DNA of 64,000 nucleotides from Saccharibacillus soli (GCA_002189105.1 NIOB01000004.1:1-64000); one strand, 5' to 3'; positions 25,775 through 33,953 are shown, counted from the stretch's first letter. Numbers and translations: made by a program. Notes: generated by a model not told the origin, from the letters alone.

Positions 25775-26053
25775 ATGACCATCGCAAATCCAGAAGAAAA
25801 GAGATTTCTTGATCCCGCCGTGTCGAAGGACGAATTTTCGAGAAAAGCCAAAGAAAACTATTATCGCTATATCAGTTACTTTCCTGCGATCGGGATCATA
25901 ACCAGCTTGGCGCTATTTATTATTTTTTTCTTGATTAAAGGCGTTGAAAAACAAGATTATCTTGAGAAGATCTTATACTGCTTGCTTCCTATTCCTGTCT
26001 ATATTCTCATGTATATTCCGATGAAATTAGGGATGAAGAAATCCATGCGTTGA
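25775..26053 (+). CDS. small hypothetical membrane protein
   Basis: I do not recognise this 92-aa protein. A charged N-terminal part (1-30, with KDEFSRKAKENYYRYI) is followed by two hydrophobic helices (about 34-53 and 66-82) and a basic C-terminal end (KLGMKKSMR), so both ends should face the cytoplasm. AAGGAGG lies only 3 bases before ATG 25775, tight but usable. Its codons and surroundings are AT-rich compared with the neighbours, which hints at recent acquisition. No partner gene is adjacent: the neighbouring genes are an RNA methyltransferase and, on the other strand, a sugar module. Confidence 0.65.
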   Translation: MTIANPEEKRFLDPAVSKDEFSRKAKENYYRYISYFPAIGIITSLALFIIFFLIKGVEKQDYLEKILYCLLPIPVYILMYIPMKLGMKKSMR

Positions 26054-26108
26054 TCGGAGTGTCCGAACTGAGATTCAATGTTTGCTGTAGCGACCTAGTA
26101 GATAACCC

Positions 26109-26149
26109 AAAAAGGATTCGGACCGTTTGAACGGTCCGAATCCTTTTTG
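26109..26149. terminator. bidirectional terminator
   Basis: A near-perfect 18-bp stem AAAAAGGATTCGGACCGT/ACGGTCCGAATCCTTTTT with T tracts in both directions, between the convergent small membrane gene and the minus-strand sugar module. Confidence 0.9.
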
Positions 26150-26186
26150 TTGACGATAAAAGCGAGCATGTATCCACGTCCAAGAA

Positions 26187-27047
26187 TTAGACTTCTTCCC
26201 AGATCCGCCGCACATTCTCAAACGCAATCTTCGTCCCCAACAGGCAGTCTTCCATCCCTTCGTACTCGATCGACAGGAAGCCGTCGTAACCGGAGGATTT
26301 GACCGCCGCCAGGATCTCGTACAGATCGAGATCGCCCTGACCGGCAATGGCGCCGCGCAGATAGCTGCCGCCCGCGCTGCGGAACCAGCCTTCACCAGGG
26401 TTGCGGTGAGGCGCCCGAATGTAGAAGTCCTTGATATGCACCATCGAAGCGATGGGCAGGTTGCGGCGGACGGCAAGCAGCGGGTTCTCATCGACGCAGA
26501 CGAAGTTGCCAACGTCGAGGGTCGTCCGGAAGTTCGGACGATCGACGGCGTGAACGAGGGCCTGAACGCGGTCACTGGCCTGAACGTAATAGCCATGATT
26601 CTCCACGCTGGTCGTGATACCGTGTGCGGCGGCATGATCGGCGATGCGGCGGCAGGCAGCCGCCAGCTTCTCCAGGTCTTCGTTGAAGCGAAGAATGGAG
26701 GTGTCTTCGCGGGAAGCGACATCGTGGCGCATGAGCTTGATGCCCAGCCGCGCGGCGCGATCGACTTCAGAGATGATACGTTCAATCTCTGCTTCGTAGA
26801 CGTCTTCATTGGGTGTAATGAAGTTGGCGCCAATCGCATAGTTGGACAGCGTGAGCGACAGCTCGGCGGCGCGCTGCATCAGGCGCTCTTCCAGACCGGG
26901 ATCTTCGATAAAATCGAAGCCGAGTCCCGGTACGATCTCCATATGTTCGGCGCCAATCGCGGCGGCCCAGGCCAGACCTTCCTCCAGCGTCAGACTCCCC
27001 TGCTGCATGGCTTGATACAAGCTGTATGAACTGATCCCAAGTTTCAT
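26187..27047 (-). CDS. sugar phosphate isomerase/epimerase-like TIM barrel protein (2)
   Basis: A 286-aa protein of the xylose-isomerase-like TIM-barrel superfamily. Starts MKLGISSYSLYQAM; probable ligands lie at SVENHGYYVQ (Glu), LDVGNFV (Asp), MVHIKDFYIRAPHR (His) and LSIEYEG (Glu), the usual metal site. It is the last gene of a minus-strand module with TIM protein 3 and oxidoreductase 4, after a 105-base gap. By analogy it isomerises, epimerises or cleaves a keto-sugar produced by the oxidoreductase. The substrate is unknown. Confidence 0.86.
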   Translation of the reverse strand: MKLGISSYSLYQAMQQGSLTLEEGLAWAAAIGAEHMEIVPGLGFDFIEDPGLEERLMQRAAELSLTLSNYAIGANFITPNEDVYEAEIERIISEVDRAARLGIKLMRHDVASREDTSILRFNEDLEKLAAACRRIADHAAAHGITTSVENHGYYVQASDRVQALVHAVDRPNFRTTLDVGNFVCVDENPLLAVRRNLPIASMVHIKDFYIRAPHRNPGEGWFRSAGGSYLRGAIAGQGDLDLYEILAAVKSSGYDGFLSIEYEGMEDCLLGTKIAFENVRRIWEEV

Positions 27048-27152
27048 AAGGGCAGCCCCTTTCTATTCCGGATTTCGTTGCGAAGCATCGCCCTGGCCGC
27101 GCCAGCGCTGGACGAGTTCACCCCCGTGCTTCGCTGACAGCGGCCAAGCCGT

Positions 27153-28052
27153 TTACCGACCGCGATATTGTTCAATAAAACGAACCGCCTTGGCAATATC
27201 CGCAGCCGGATCATGACCGACTTCTCGTTCGATCGTCAGATAACCGCTGTAGCCAATGTCTTGAAGTGCCCGGAAGTAAGCATCGAAATCCACATCGCCT
27301 TCGCCGGGTGGCAGTTCGGTAAAGTCTGCTCCTCCGCCTTCGGAAGCCATGTCGGCAATCGCGGCATGATCCATTTTTTCATATCCGAGATAGCCGTAGA
27401 CCTGCTTGGGATCGACGATTCGCAATCGGCGCCCATCCTTGACATGGGTATGCACGATGTAATCCTTGAGCGTATGTACACCCTGCACCGGATCATCCCC
27501 CGTAACCATCACCATGTTGGCCGGGTCGAAGTTGACGGAGACGCCTCGACTGCCGAGTGTATCGAGGAAACTCTTGAGATGGGCGGCAGGTTCAGGGCCG
27601 GTCTCGATGGCAAAAAAGGCGTTCAGGCTGCTGGCATATTCACTTAATTCCCGGCAGGCTCGCTGCATGGCTTCATAGATGGGGCTGCTGCGGTCCTCCG
27701 GCACGATACCGATATGGGTGGTGACGATATTCGTCCCCAGTTCAAGCGCCAGATCCAGGATGCGTTTGGACTTCTCGATCTTCTGCGGATTGACCGAAGC
27801 ATCCTGGAAGCCATGTCCGGCGAGGTCGCCGCACAGCGCCGAGATCTCCAGGCCAAGTCCGTCGATCACCTGGCGCAGTTCACGCCGCTTCCCGCCGACC
27901 AGAACAGCCGGGTCCATCTCGCCATCCACGGCATAGATCTGAACGCCATCGGCACCGACTTCCCGTGCTTTCTTCAGCCCTTCCGTGACGCCAATTCCAA
28001 AGCTGTCCACGATGACCCCAATCTTGTTGGTTAATTTCAATTCAGCCGCCAT
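27153..28052 (-). CDS. sugar phosphate isomerase/epimerase-like TIM barrel protein (3)
   Basis: A 299-aa TIM-barrel protein of the same superfamily as its neighbour but only distantly similar. Visible site motifs: IVTTHIGIVPED, FAIETGPEP (Glu), VNFDPANMVM (Asp), IVHTHVKDGRR (His) and the terminal LTIEREVG (Glu). It lies 21 bases downstream of the oxidoreductase gene at 28074 in the direction of transcription, implying one transcript. Two different TIM-barrel genes beside one dehydrogenase suggest successive steps or a heteromeric enzyme (inference). Confidence 0.87.
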   Translation of the reverse strand: MAAELKLTNKIGVIVDSFGIGVTEGLKKAREVGADGVQIYAVDGEMDPAVLVGGKRRELRQVIDGLGLEISALCGDLAGHGFQDASVNPQKIEKSKRILDLALELGTNIVTTHIGIVPEDRSSPIYEAMQRACRELSEYASSLNAFFAIETGPEPAAHLKSFLDTLGSRGVSVNFDPANMVMVTGDDPVQGVHTLKDYIVHTHVKDGRRLRIVDPKQVYGYLGYEKMDHAAIADMASEGGGADFTELPPGEGDVDFDAYFRALQDIGYSGYLTIEREVGHDPAADIAKAVRFIEQYRGR

Positions 28053-28073
28053 CTTGAATTCCTCCTTCTTGAG

Positions 28074-29159
28074 TTAGCTTTCTTGTTCGTCCAATCGAAT
28101 CTCGCGTCCTTCTTCCGCCGATCGGTAGATCGCGTTCAGCAGCCGGATCATCTCCACGCCATCCTCAACCGGGCATAGATTCTCCGCTTCACCCTGACAC
28201 ACCTTGGCAAAATGGGCGATCTCCCGGGAAAAAGCATCCATGAAATCAAAGCCGGGTGTGGTGAGCTGTGGATCGACGTTCAGGATCGTATTGTGACGTT
28301 CGGCGGTGATCGCCAGAGTCGGTTCAATCTCGGCGCCGCCTTTTTCCCCAAAGACCGAGATCTGTGCGGAATCCTTGCGAGCGTGGAGGGAGAAGCTGAC
28401 GTCCACCATCAGCGAGGCTCCATTCTCGAAGCGGATCAGAGCGTTGGCCAGATCCTCTACCGTATTCACGGACGGATCAAAATCCGCCGCCTGATAATAC
28501 GCATAGTTCTCGATATGGGAGCGATTGCCGAGCTTGCGATACGTATTACCGCTGACAGATACCGCTTTCGGTTTGCCCATCAGATACCAGCACAGATCAA
28601 TCACATGGACACCGATGTCGATCAGCGGCCCGCCGCCGGAACGTTCAACATCAGCGAACCAGCCGCCCGGATTGCCGAGTCTGCGGATCAGACTGGCCTT
28701 GGCATAATACAGTCCGCCCAGATCGCCTGCGTCGATAAAACGTTTGAGTACGTCGATATTCGACGCATGGCGCCGTACATAACCGACTTGAAGAATCCTG
28801 CCGCTCTCTTGTACAGCCTGCTGAATCGCCAGAGCCTCCTCGACGGTCTTGCACAGCGGCTTCTCGCACAGCACGTGTTTGCCCGCGCGGAGTGCCGCAA
28901 TGCTGATTTCGGCATGGGAATTGTTCCAGGTACAGACACTGACGGCATCAATGCTGGGATCGGCAAGCAGCTCCTTGTAATCGGTATAGATCCCGGGGAT
29001 CTCATATCGGGTGGCAGCCGCACGCGCACGCTCCACATTCAGATCGCAGACTGCGACCAGTTTGACCTGCGGATTGGCGGCATAAGCTTGTAAGTGAGCG
29101 TCGGAGATGGAACCGCAGCCAATCAAGCCGATTCGTACGTTTTCCATGGCGAAATTCAT
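28074..29159 (-). CDS. Gfo/Idh/MocA family NAD(P)-dependent oxidoreductase (4)
   Basis: A 361-aa protein, first gene of the minus-strand module. Rossmann motif GLIGCGSISDAHLQAY (~10-25), VSVCTWNNSHAEI, EKP motif VLCEKPLCKT with the catalytic Lys, then GGGPLIDIGVHVIDLCWYL holding the catalytic-type His. Two starts are possible: ATG at 29159 next to GAGAGG, or an in-frame ATG 12 bases further in. It is divergent from an AraC regulator at 29244, 84 bases away, the same layout as the first sugar cluster at 2054-7791. Confidence 0.88.
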   Translation of the reverse strand: MNFAMENVRIGLIGCGSISDAHLQAYAANPQVKLVAVCDLNVERARAAATRYEIPGIYTDYKELLADPSIDAVSVCTWNNSHAEISIAALRAGKHVLCEKPLCKTVEEALAIQQAVQESGRILQVGYVRRHASNIDVLKRFIDAGDLGGLYYAKASLIRRLGNPGGWFADVERSGGGPLIDIGVHVIDLCWYLMGKPKAVSVSGNTYRKLGNRSHIENYAYYQAADFDPSVNTVEDLANALIRFENGASLMVDVSFSLHARKDSAQISVFGEKGGAEIEPTLAITAERHNTILNVDPQLTTPGFDFMDAFSREIAHFAKVCQGEAENLCPVEDGVEMIRLLNAIYRSAEEGREIRLDEQES

Positions 29160-29243
29160 CCTCTCTTCCCAGAGATATGTTATATTTGTTCAAAAAGAAG
29201 AACTGCAATACGTCTAATTTAGCACAGCCAGTCGAAGGAGAGA

Positions 29244-30113
29244 ATGTGCAGGATGTCTCAGTATATGGACTATACGATCAGTCGAAGCCCCATTCGTGTG
29301 CTGTCGCCTTCCGTGGACCCGACCCGCCTGCGGATCACCTCCCTGACCGTGGTGAACGCCGGGCATCTGCCGGGACGGACGCTGCGCCGGGAGCAGGCGT
29401 TTTTTCAACATTGGGCTATTGTGTTGATTACCGGTGGAGCGGGCACGTACCAGGTAGACGGAGGAGAGATTCAGTCTGTTCAGGCGGGTTCGTGGTTCTG
29501 CCTCTACCCGGGTGCGCAATTTAGCTATGGACCGGAACCAGGCAGACATTGGGACGAATATTATTTTACGGTCAAGGGGACGCGCGTAGAGGAATGGCTG
29601 CGGGATTGGTTTTTTCCCCAGGGCCAGATTCACCGGATGCGTATGGATGAACTGCTGCTTCAGCGGATGGAGCATATGCTCAGGCTGATTGATCGGGAAA
29701 CACCGGATAATCTTGATCGTGCTGCGCTGCAGTTGGAGGGTTTTCTCTATGAATTGGTATGTGGGGAAAATGAGCGAGAGCAGGGGACGAGAGATCGCTT
29801 GGCGCAGGCGATTATCGAAGACCTTCAAAGCCTGCTTTATCTTCCGCCATCAGCTGTGAATACAGCGGCTCGCCATCATATTTCCGTCTCGACGCTGCGC
29901 CGGATCGTACTGGAATATACCGGGTATCCGTTTAACGAATACGTGCATCGGCTGCGAACGGCGGAAGCGAGAAATGTGCTGCTCAATACCGACAAGAGTG
30001 TCAAAGAGATCGGGGAAGGACTGGGTTATAAAGACATGTTTTACTTTTCCCGCGTGTTCAAGAGGATTACCGGCGTGTCTCCGAGAGAATATCGCAGCCG
30101 AATTGGACCCTGA
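29244..30113 (+). CDS. AraC family transcriptional regulator (2)
   Basis: A 289-aa protein. An N-terminal cupin effector domain (~25-150; AIVLITGGAGTYQVDGGE, GSWFCLYPGAQFSYGPEPG) and a C-terminal AraC HTH domain (~185-289; HHISVSTLRRIVLEYTG, VKEIGEGLGYKDMFYFSRVF, GVSPREYRSR). It probably activates the divergent module 26187-29159 when its sugar ligand is bound. AAGGAG is only 3 bases before ATG 29244; the ATG at 29253 is an alternative start. Its sequence is clearly different from the other AraC protein at 2054, so the two modules are not a recent duplication. Confidence 0.88.
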   Translation: MCRMSQYMDYTISRSPIRVLSPSVDPTRLRITSLTVVNAGHLPGRTLRREQAFFQHWAIVLITGGAGTYQVDGGEIQSVQAGSWFCLYPGAQFSYGPEPGRHWDEYYFTVKGTRVEEWLRDWFFPQGQIHRMRMDELLLQRMEHMLRLIDRETPDNLDRAALQLEGFLYELVCGENEREQGTRDRLAQAIIEDLQSLLYLPPSAVNTAARHHISVSTLRRIVLEYTGYPFNEYVHRLRTAEARNVLLNTDKSVKEIGEGLGYKDMFYFSRVFKRITGVSPREYRSRIGP

Positions 30114-30148
30114 TGCAGAGAGATCCAGCAAACTTATCCGTAATATCA

Positions 30149-30177
30149 TTGGTTTTTTGCACAGGCATCGTTATAAT
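30149..30177 (+). promoter_or_regulatory. promoter for the yutD-like gene
   Basis: TTGGTT at 30149-30154 and a consensus TATAAT at 30172-30177 with a 17-base spacer. A small hairpin, AAAAAGG/CCTTTTT around 30193-30211, falls in the leader. Confidence 0.6.
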
Positions 30178-30289
30178 GAGGGTAGCTTCACAAAAAAAGG
30201 ATGAGCCTTTTTGATTGCCATTTTTCGTTTAGAGACAGGACCATATAGAGACTTTTGACAGCGATCGTTTCGGCAGGGAGGGGAATTAG

Positions 30290-31096
30290 TTGTTTCAAAT
30301 CGGCGGCAAAGTCTATGAAGTAATGATTAACCACAAGAACGGCTGGAATCCGGAAGTGTTCCGGAGCCGATACAGCGAGATCTTGGAACGTTACGATTAC
30401 ATTGTGGGAGACTGGGGCTACAATCAGCTGCGGCTCAAAGGGATGTACCGGGACGGTCAGCCCAAAGTGGCCAAAGAATCGCAATTTTCGTTTACAACCG
30501 ACTATATTACGGAGCATTGCAACTTTGGCTGTGCGTATTTCGTGCTTCGTAAAGTGAAAGATCTGCGTGATGTGAAGGACCCGGAAGAAGCAGCCATGTA
30601 TCCGGATCTGGGGATCGTCAACGAGCCCCGGGAGTATCGCACGTCCTCGAAACCCCAGGAAGCGGCGAAAGAGCAGCGCGAACATCCGGCGGGCAGAGAC
30701 CGCAAGGAACAGCGCGGTGGACGTGGTGACCGGGATAATAAACAGGCACGCGGTGAACGCACGCAGGAGAGTCATGAACGCGAACCCAAGGATAAGCAGC
30801 AGGCTCAGAGCCAGTCGGGCAAAAAACACGCACATCGTGGAGAACGTCCAAATCGTGAACAGACGAATTCGGGCCATGCAGGCCGGGAACGCGACAAGGA
30901 GAAAACCAAAGCGTCCGGCAGCGAATCTCATAATCACACCCAGCATCGCAACCGCAAGCGTGAAGATCGCGGTGGGGAAAACCGTCCGGCGCAGCGCCGT
31001 GAAGGCGGAAATGAACGGCGTGAGGGTTCGGCAGCATCGCCTCAGCCTCAGACAAATTCGGGCAGCAACCGCCCGGATCAGGAGACGGCGAAATAA
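30290..31096 (+). CDS. yutD: YutD family protein with long disordered tail
   Basis: A 268-aa protein. Residues 1-~105 match the YutD/DUF1027 domain (GGKVYEVMINHKNGWNPEVF, RYDYIVGDWGYNQLRLKG, CNFGCAYFVLRKVKDL). Residues ~110-268 are low-complexity and highly polar (Arg, Glu, Gln, Lys, Gly, Ser, Asn), with no predicted fold. The Bacillus protein is only about 100 residues, so more than half of this one is an added tail; the mix of many Arg and Glu suggests RNA or ribosome contact (speculative). Start is TTG 30290 after AGGGAGGGGA. Function in the family is not established. Confidence 0.82.
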   Translation: MFQIGGKVYEVMINHKNGWNPEVFRSRYSEILERYDYIVGDWGYNQLRLKGMYRDGQPKVAKESQFSFTTDYITEHCNFGCAYFVLRKVKDLRDVKDPEEAAMYPDLGIVNEPREYRTSSKPQEAAKEQREHPAGRDRKEQRGGRGDRDNKQARGERTQESHEREPKDKQQAQSQSGKKHAHRGERPNREQTNSGHAGRERDKEKTKASGSESHNHTQHRNRKREDRGGENRPAQRREGGNERREGSAASPQPQTNSGSNRPDQETAK

Positions 31097-31172
31097 CGCA
31101 GCCCAAGCGACGAATAGGGGCTGCCCCTATTCAGCTATGAACATTCGGATATGCCCATAGCAGCAGGCAGAA

Positions 31173-31249
31173 CCCAAAAGCGGCTCCCCGGGAGCAGTGT
31201 CAGTGGATCAACATCCTGACATTGTTCGGCGGGGAGCCGCTTTTTTGGG
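31173..31249 (+). terminator. yutD terminator
   Basis: CCCAAAAGCGGCTCCCC pairs with GGGGAGCCGCTTTTTTGGG across a 41-base loop that holds further pairing; T6 lies inside the 3' arm. Confidence 0.7.
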
Positions 31250-31288
31250 CATCAATCTGAAGGCAGGTAAGAAATGGCATTAGCTAAA

Positions 31289-31379
31289 GCGATTTCTGGG
31301 CTAGAACTACACTAGCCCAGAAACGCTTCTCTTTCCGCGATTTCTGGGCTGGAAGTGCACTAGCCCAGAAACGCTTCTC
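31289..31379. repeat. tandem pair of 43-base palindromic elements
   Basis: Copy 1 (31289-31331) and copy 2 (31337-31379), period 48, are nearly identical: GCGATTTCTGGGCT, a variable centre, then AGCCCAGAAACGCTTCTC. Each folds on itself (TTTCTGGGCT/AGCCCAGAAA). The right arm of copy 2 supplies the last codons and stop codon of nadK. The form suggests a dispersed REP-like family. Confidence 0.8.
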
Positions 31380-32160
31380 GCACGCGATTCCAGAAAGGGA
31401 AAGGGCGGTAGCGGGCGAAGCTGATCTTCTGGCTCGATACGCGGCAGCGAACGGAGACAAGATCATCGATGGACAGCACCCGATGATCCATCGTCAGCAG
31501 CAGCCGCTGTTCTTTGCGCGAATAGATGTCGCAGTGATGGTGCTTGGGCAGTACCAGCGGCGAACCGAGCGTACGGAATACGCGGTTGTTGATGGAGGCG
31601 ATCTCTGCGATCTGTAGCGCTTCCAGCGTCGGGTGCATGATTGCACCACCCAGACCGCGATTGTACGCGGTACTGCCGGAAGGCGTGGATACGCAGATGC
31701 CATCGCCACGGAACATCTCGAAGATCTCGTCGTTGATGTCGATCTGCACGACCATCGTCGCTTCGGCACCCTTGATCGCAAACTCATTCAGCACGGTGTG
31801 GATCGAGGTACCGGAACGGCGCTCAAGCTCCAGTTCAAGCAGCGGATACTTGACGATCTTGGGTCCAAGTCCGCTATCGCCTGCCCCGGACATAAAATCA
31901 ATCAGCGCAGACAGATCATCGGCCTTCCAATCGGCATAGAAGCCCAGATGCCCGGTATGCACCCCAACAAACGCGATGTCGGGAATGCGGTCGATGAACG
32001 AATGGAAGGCATGCAGCATGGTACCGTCTCCGCCAATCGAGATGACAATCTCGGGTGTTTCGGAGTCCATCTCAAAACCTTTTTCAGCAGCAAGCTTATG
32101 AAATTGTTGGCTCAAGTCGATCGACAGCTGGTCGCCGCGGTCCAATACATAATATCTCAA
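31360..32160 (-). CDS. nadK: NAD kinase
   Basis: A 266-aa enzyme. The diacylglycerol-kinase-like core shows the GGDGT motif (VISIGGDGTMLHAFH, ~41-55) with the catalytic Asp, GVHTGHLGFYADW, the Asn-Glu pair LNEFAIKG and the glycine-rich GDGICVSTPSGSTAYNRGLGGA. It makes NADP from NAD and ATP. The start is a TTG at 32160 with AAAGGAG ten bases upstream; the sequence MRYYVLDRGDQLS is the usual beginning. Its last eight codons and the stop lie within a palindromic repeat element, which may double as its transcript end. Confidence 0.94.
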   Translation of the reverse strand: MRYYVLDRGDQLSIDLSQQFHKLAAEKGFEMDSETPEIVISIGGDGTMLHAFHSFIDRIPDIAFVGVHTGHLGFYADWKADDLSALIDFMSGAGDSGLGPKIVKYPLLELELERRSGTSIHTVLNEFAIKGAEATMVVQIDINDEIFEMFRGDGICVSTPSGSTAYNRGLGGAIMHPTLEALQIAEIASINNRVFRTLGSPLVLPKHHHCDIYSRKEQRLLLTMDHRVLSIDDLVSVRCRVSSQKISFARYRPFPFWNRVREAFLG

Positions 32161-32347
32161 GGGTTGAACGCTCCTTTACTCGGAGTTTGGCTGTGCGGCC
32201 GGCGGTCCTGCCGGGACGATTCCCGTTCATTTTAACATGTCTCGCTCAGTCACACCTATGAACTGCACATAAAACTTTTTTACGGGTAAATAATCCCAGA
32301 CAACAGCAGAAAGCGGTTGCAAAATGGCTTTATTTTTTAAAAAACTG

Positions 32348-32356
32348 TGATAGAAT
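32348..32356 (+). promoter_or_regulatory. extended -10 promoter upstream of the 31-aa ORF
   Basis: TGATAGAAT fits TG-N-TATAAT with one mismatch, ~95 bases before the ATG at 32451. Confidence 0.45.
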
Positions 32357-32450
32357 AAAAAAACCAAACTCTATTCCGGCCTTTTGGCGGATTACATTTA
32401 CCGAATGTCGGCAGGTTGTCCTTTAATTTGAGACGGACGGAGTGGTCACA

Positions 32451-32546
32451 ATGAGTATTCTTACAGCCATCATGGTATGCGCTTTTGTCTATGTCATCCG
32501 CGTTTCTCTCGACCAGCCGGGCGAAGAGGAATGGAGCGGATATTAA
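32451..32546 (+). CDS. 31-residue single-pass small membrane protein
   Basis: Not recognised. A 31-codon frame starts at ATG 32451, 8 bases after GGAG, and ends at TAA 32544-32546. The peptide has a hydrophobic segment (residues 3-18, LTAIMVCAFVYVIRV) then an acidic tail with EEEWSGY. A promoter-like -10 lies upstream and a terminator (32610) shortly downstream, so it is laid out like a separate small gene. No homology can be stated from here. Confidence 0.55.
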   Translation: MSILTAIMVCAFVYVIRVSLDQPGEEEWSGY

Positions 32547-32609
32547 ATCGAATCGTCCGTTTATGGACGGCGCGGGTTCCGGGGGACGGATACGCGCATT
32601 TTTCTCCTC

Positions 32610-32636
32610 GCGTCGGGCGAAGCTCCGGCGCTTTTT
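32610..32636 (+). terminator. terminator after the 31-aa ORF
   Basis: Stem GCGTCGG/CCGGCGC with loop GCGAAGCT, followed by TTTTTGTTTTT. Confidence 0.75.
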
Positions 32637-32683
32637 GTTTTTGGATAAAAGGTGGAAAAGCCACCGTTTTGACGATCAGATTT

Positions 32684-32692
32684 TGCTATAAT
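32684..32692 (+). promoter_or_regulatory. extended -10 promoter of the globin gene
   Basis: TGCTATAAT is a full extended -10, 87 bases before the globin ATG. TTGACG at 32669 is too close (12 bases) to serve as its -35. Confidence 0.6.
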
Positions 32693-32779
32693 ACAAAAGG
32701 GTATCCTGCTCTAGGCTCCTCAGGGGAGTCAGGCCAGGAAGCGCCACAGAAAGCGGATGCAGAAAGCAGGGAAGTAGAC

Positions 32780-33157
32780 ATGAACCCCGGACAAACGATT
32801 TACGAGCGGCTCGGCGAGTCGGCCGGCCTGCGAAGCATCATCGAGACTTTTTATGGAAAAGTCGTGCAGGAGCCTCTGCTCGCGCCATTATTTCCCGAAG
32901 ATATTCAGCCGGTCATCGAACGTCAGCATCAATTTCTGACCCAGTTCTTCGGAGGTCCGACGTTATATTCGGATCTGCATGGACACCCGATGATGCGCGC
33001 CCGTCATATGCGTTTTCCTGTCACGAATGAACGTGCGGATGCCTGGTTGGCCTGCATGAACGCAGCCCTTCAGGAGAACGAGGTAGAAGATGAGCTGCGC
33101 GAATTTGTCATAGCCAGACTTCGAGGGCCTGCTTATCATTTTGTGAATACCCCATAA
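32780..33157 (+). CDS. truncated hemoglobin, group II (YjbI-like)
   Basis: A 125-aa 2-on-2 globin. It starts TIYERLGESAGLRSIIETFYGKV, shows the FFGGPTLYSD stretch, and HMRFPVTNERADAWLACM carries the proximal heme-binding His and the Trp-Met pattern of group II. Such globins bind oxygen or NO and protect against nitrosative or oxidative stress. ATG 32780 follows GCAGGGAAG. The longer frame beginning at 32477 overlaps the small ORF and terminator and was rejected. It lies 95 bases before the DUF2225 gene. Confidence 0.9.
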   Translation: MNPGQTIYERLGESAGLRSIIETFYGKVVQEPLLAPLFPEDIQPVIERQHQFLTQFFGGPTLYSDLHGHPMMRARHMRFPVTNERADAWLACMNAALQENEVEDELREFVIARLRGPAYHFVNTP

Positions 33158-33251
33158 CGACAGGCGTTAACCGTCTGACAGAACGATTGTCTTACGTCAC
33201 CTGATCCATTGTCCCATCAAGCATAAGAGATGAGAAAGAGGGCTTACTATT

Positions 33252-33953
33252 ATGGAGATCGATCCGCTATTTCAGGTGACGGCCACCTGTGTATGCTGCG
33301 AACGTACCTTTGAGACCAGCCGTGTGAGGCCCAGTTTTAAACAGACGACCCGTCGGGATACGGACTTCTGCGCTTATTATAAAAATGAGAACCCTGATTT
33401 CTACGTCGTTCGGGTCTGCCCTTATTGCGGTTTCGCCTTTACGGAGAACTCGGCGTCCAAGCTGACGGCGGAACAGCGCAAGCGTTACGAAGAGAAGGTC
33501 GGAGCGTCATCGAAGAAAAAAGAATACGGGGGCAAACGCACGCTCGACGAAGCGATGGAGACCTACAAGCTTGCCCTGATCTGTGCTCAGGTCATTCAGG
33601 ACAAGGAGCGAATCATCGCCAGCTTGCTGCATCATATCGCCTGGCTGTATCGCTACGCGGAAAACGAGGAGCAGGAGCGCCGCTTTGTCGGATTCGCCCG
33701 CGATTCCTACATTCGCGTGTACGAGACAGAGGCTGCCGGGCCAAGCGATGCCCGGCTGATGTACCTGATTGGCGAGCTGTGCCGCCGCTTGGGTGAATTC
33801 AATGAAGCCGTGCGCTGGTTCTCGCGCGTTATTCATGACCAGCGGATCATGGATGCCGGCATGATCCGCGCTTCGCGCGAACAGTGGGCGACGCTGCGCG
33901 AGGAGATGCTCGCGCGCAAGATGGAGCTGCCGACGGAGATGCAGCAGTCTTAA
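33252..33953 (+). CDS. DUF2225 family protein with zinc-ribbon-like Cys pairs
   Basis: A 233-aa protein. The N-terminal ~65 residues carry two Cys pairs (TCVCCERTF and VCPYCGFAF) plus a third Cys (DFCAYY), as expected of a zinc-ribbon-like fold in DUF2225. Residues ~90-225 are all-helical and resemble tetratricopeptide repeats (AMETYKLALICAQVIQDKER; IGELCRRLGEFNEAVRWFSR). The family has no assigned function; a scaffolding role is only a guess. It is separated from the globin gene by 94 bases. Confidence 0.85.
   Translation: MEIDPLFQVTATCVCCERTFETSRVRPSFKQTTRRDTDFCAYYKNENPDFYVVRVCPYCGFAFTENSASKLTAEQRKRYEEKVGASSKKKEYGGKRTLDEAMETYKLALICAQVIQDKERIIASLLHHIAWLYRYAENEEQERRFVGFARDSYIRVYETEAAGPSDARLMYLIGELCRRLGEFNEAVRWFSRVIHDQRIMDAGMIRASREQWATLREEMLARKMELPTEMQQS

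Noticed and set aside
31284-31466. 60-codon minus-strand frame with a repeated EKRFWAS...AQKS peptide
   Set aside because: The peptide repeat is just the translation of the palindromic DNA repeat, and the frame overlaps nadK.
32669-32692. TTGACG with TATAAT as a normal promoter of the globin gene
   Set aside because: The spacer is 12 bases, too short. The extended -10 reading was kept instead.
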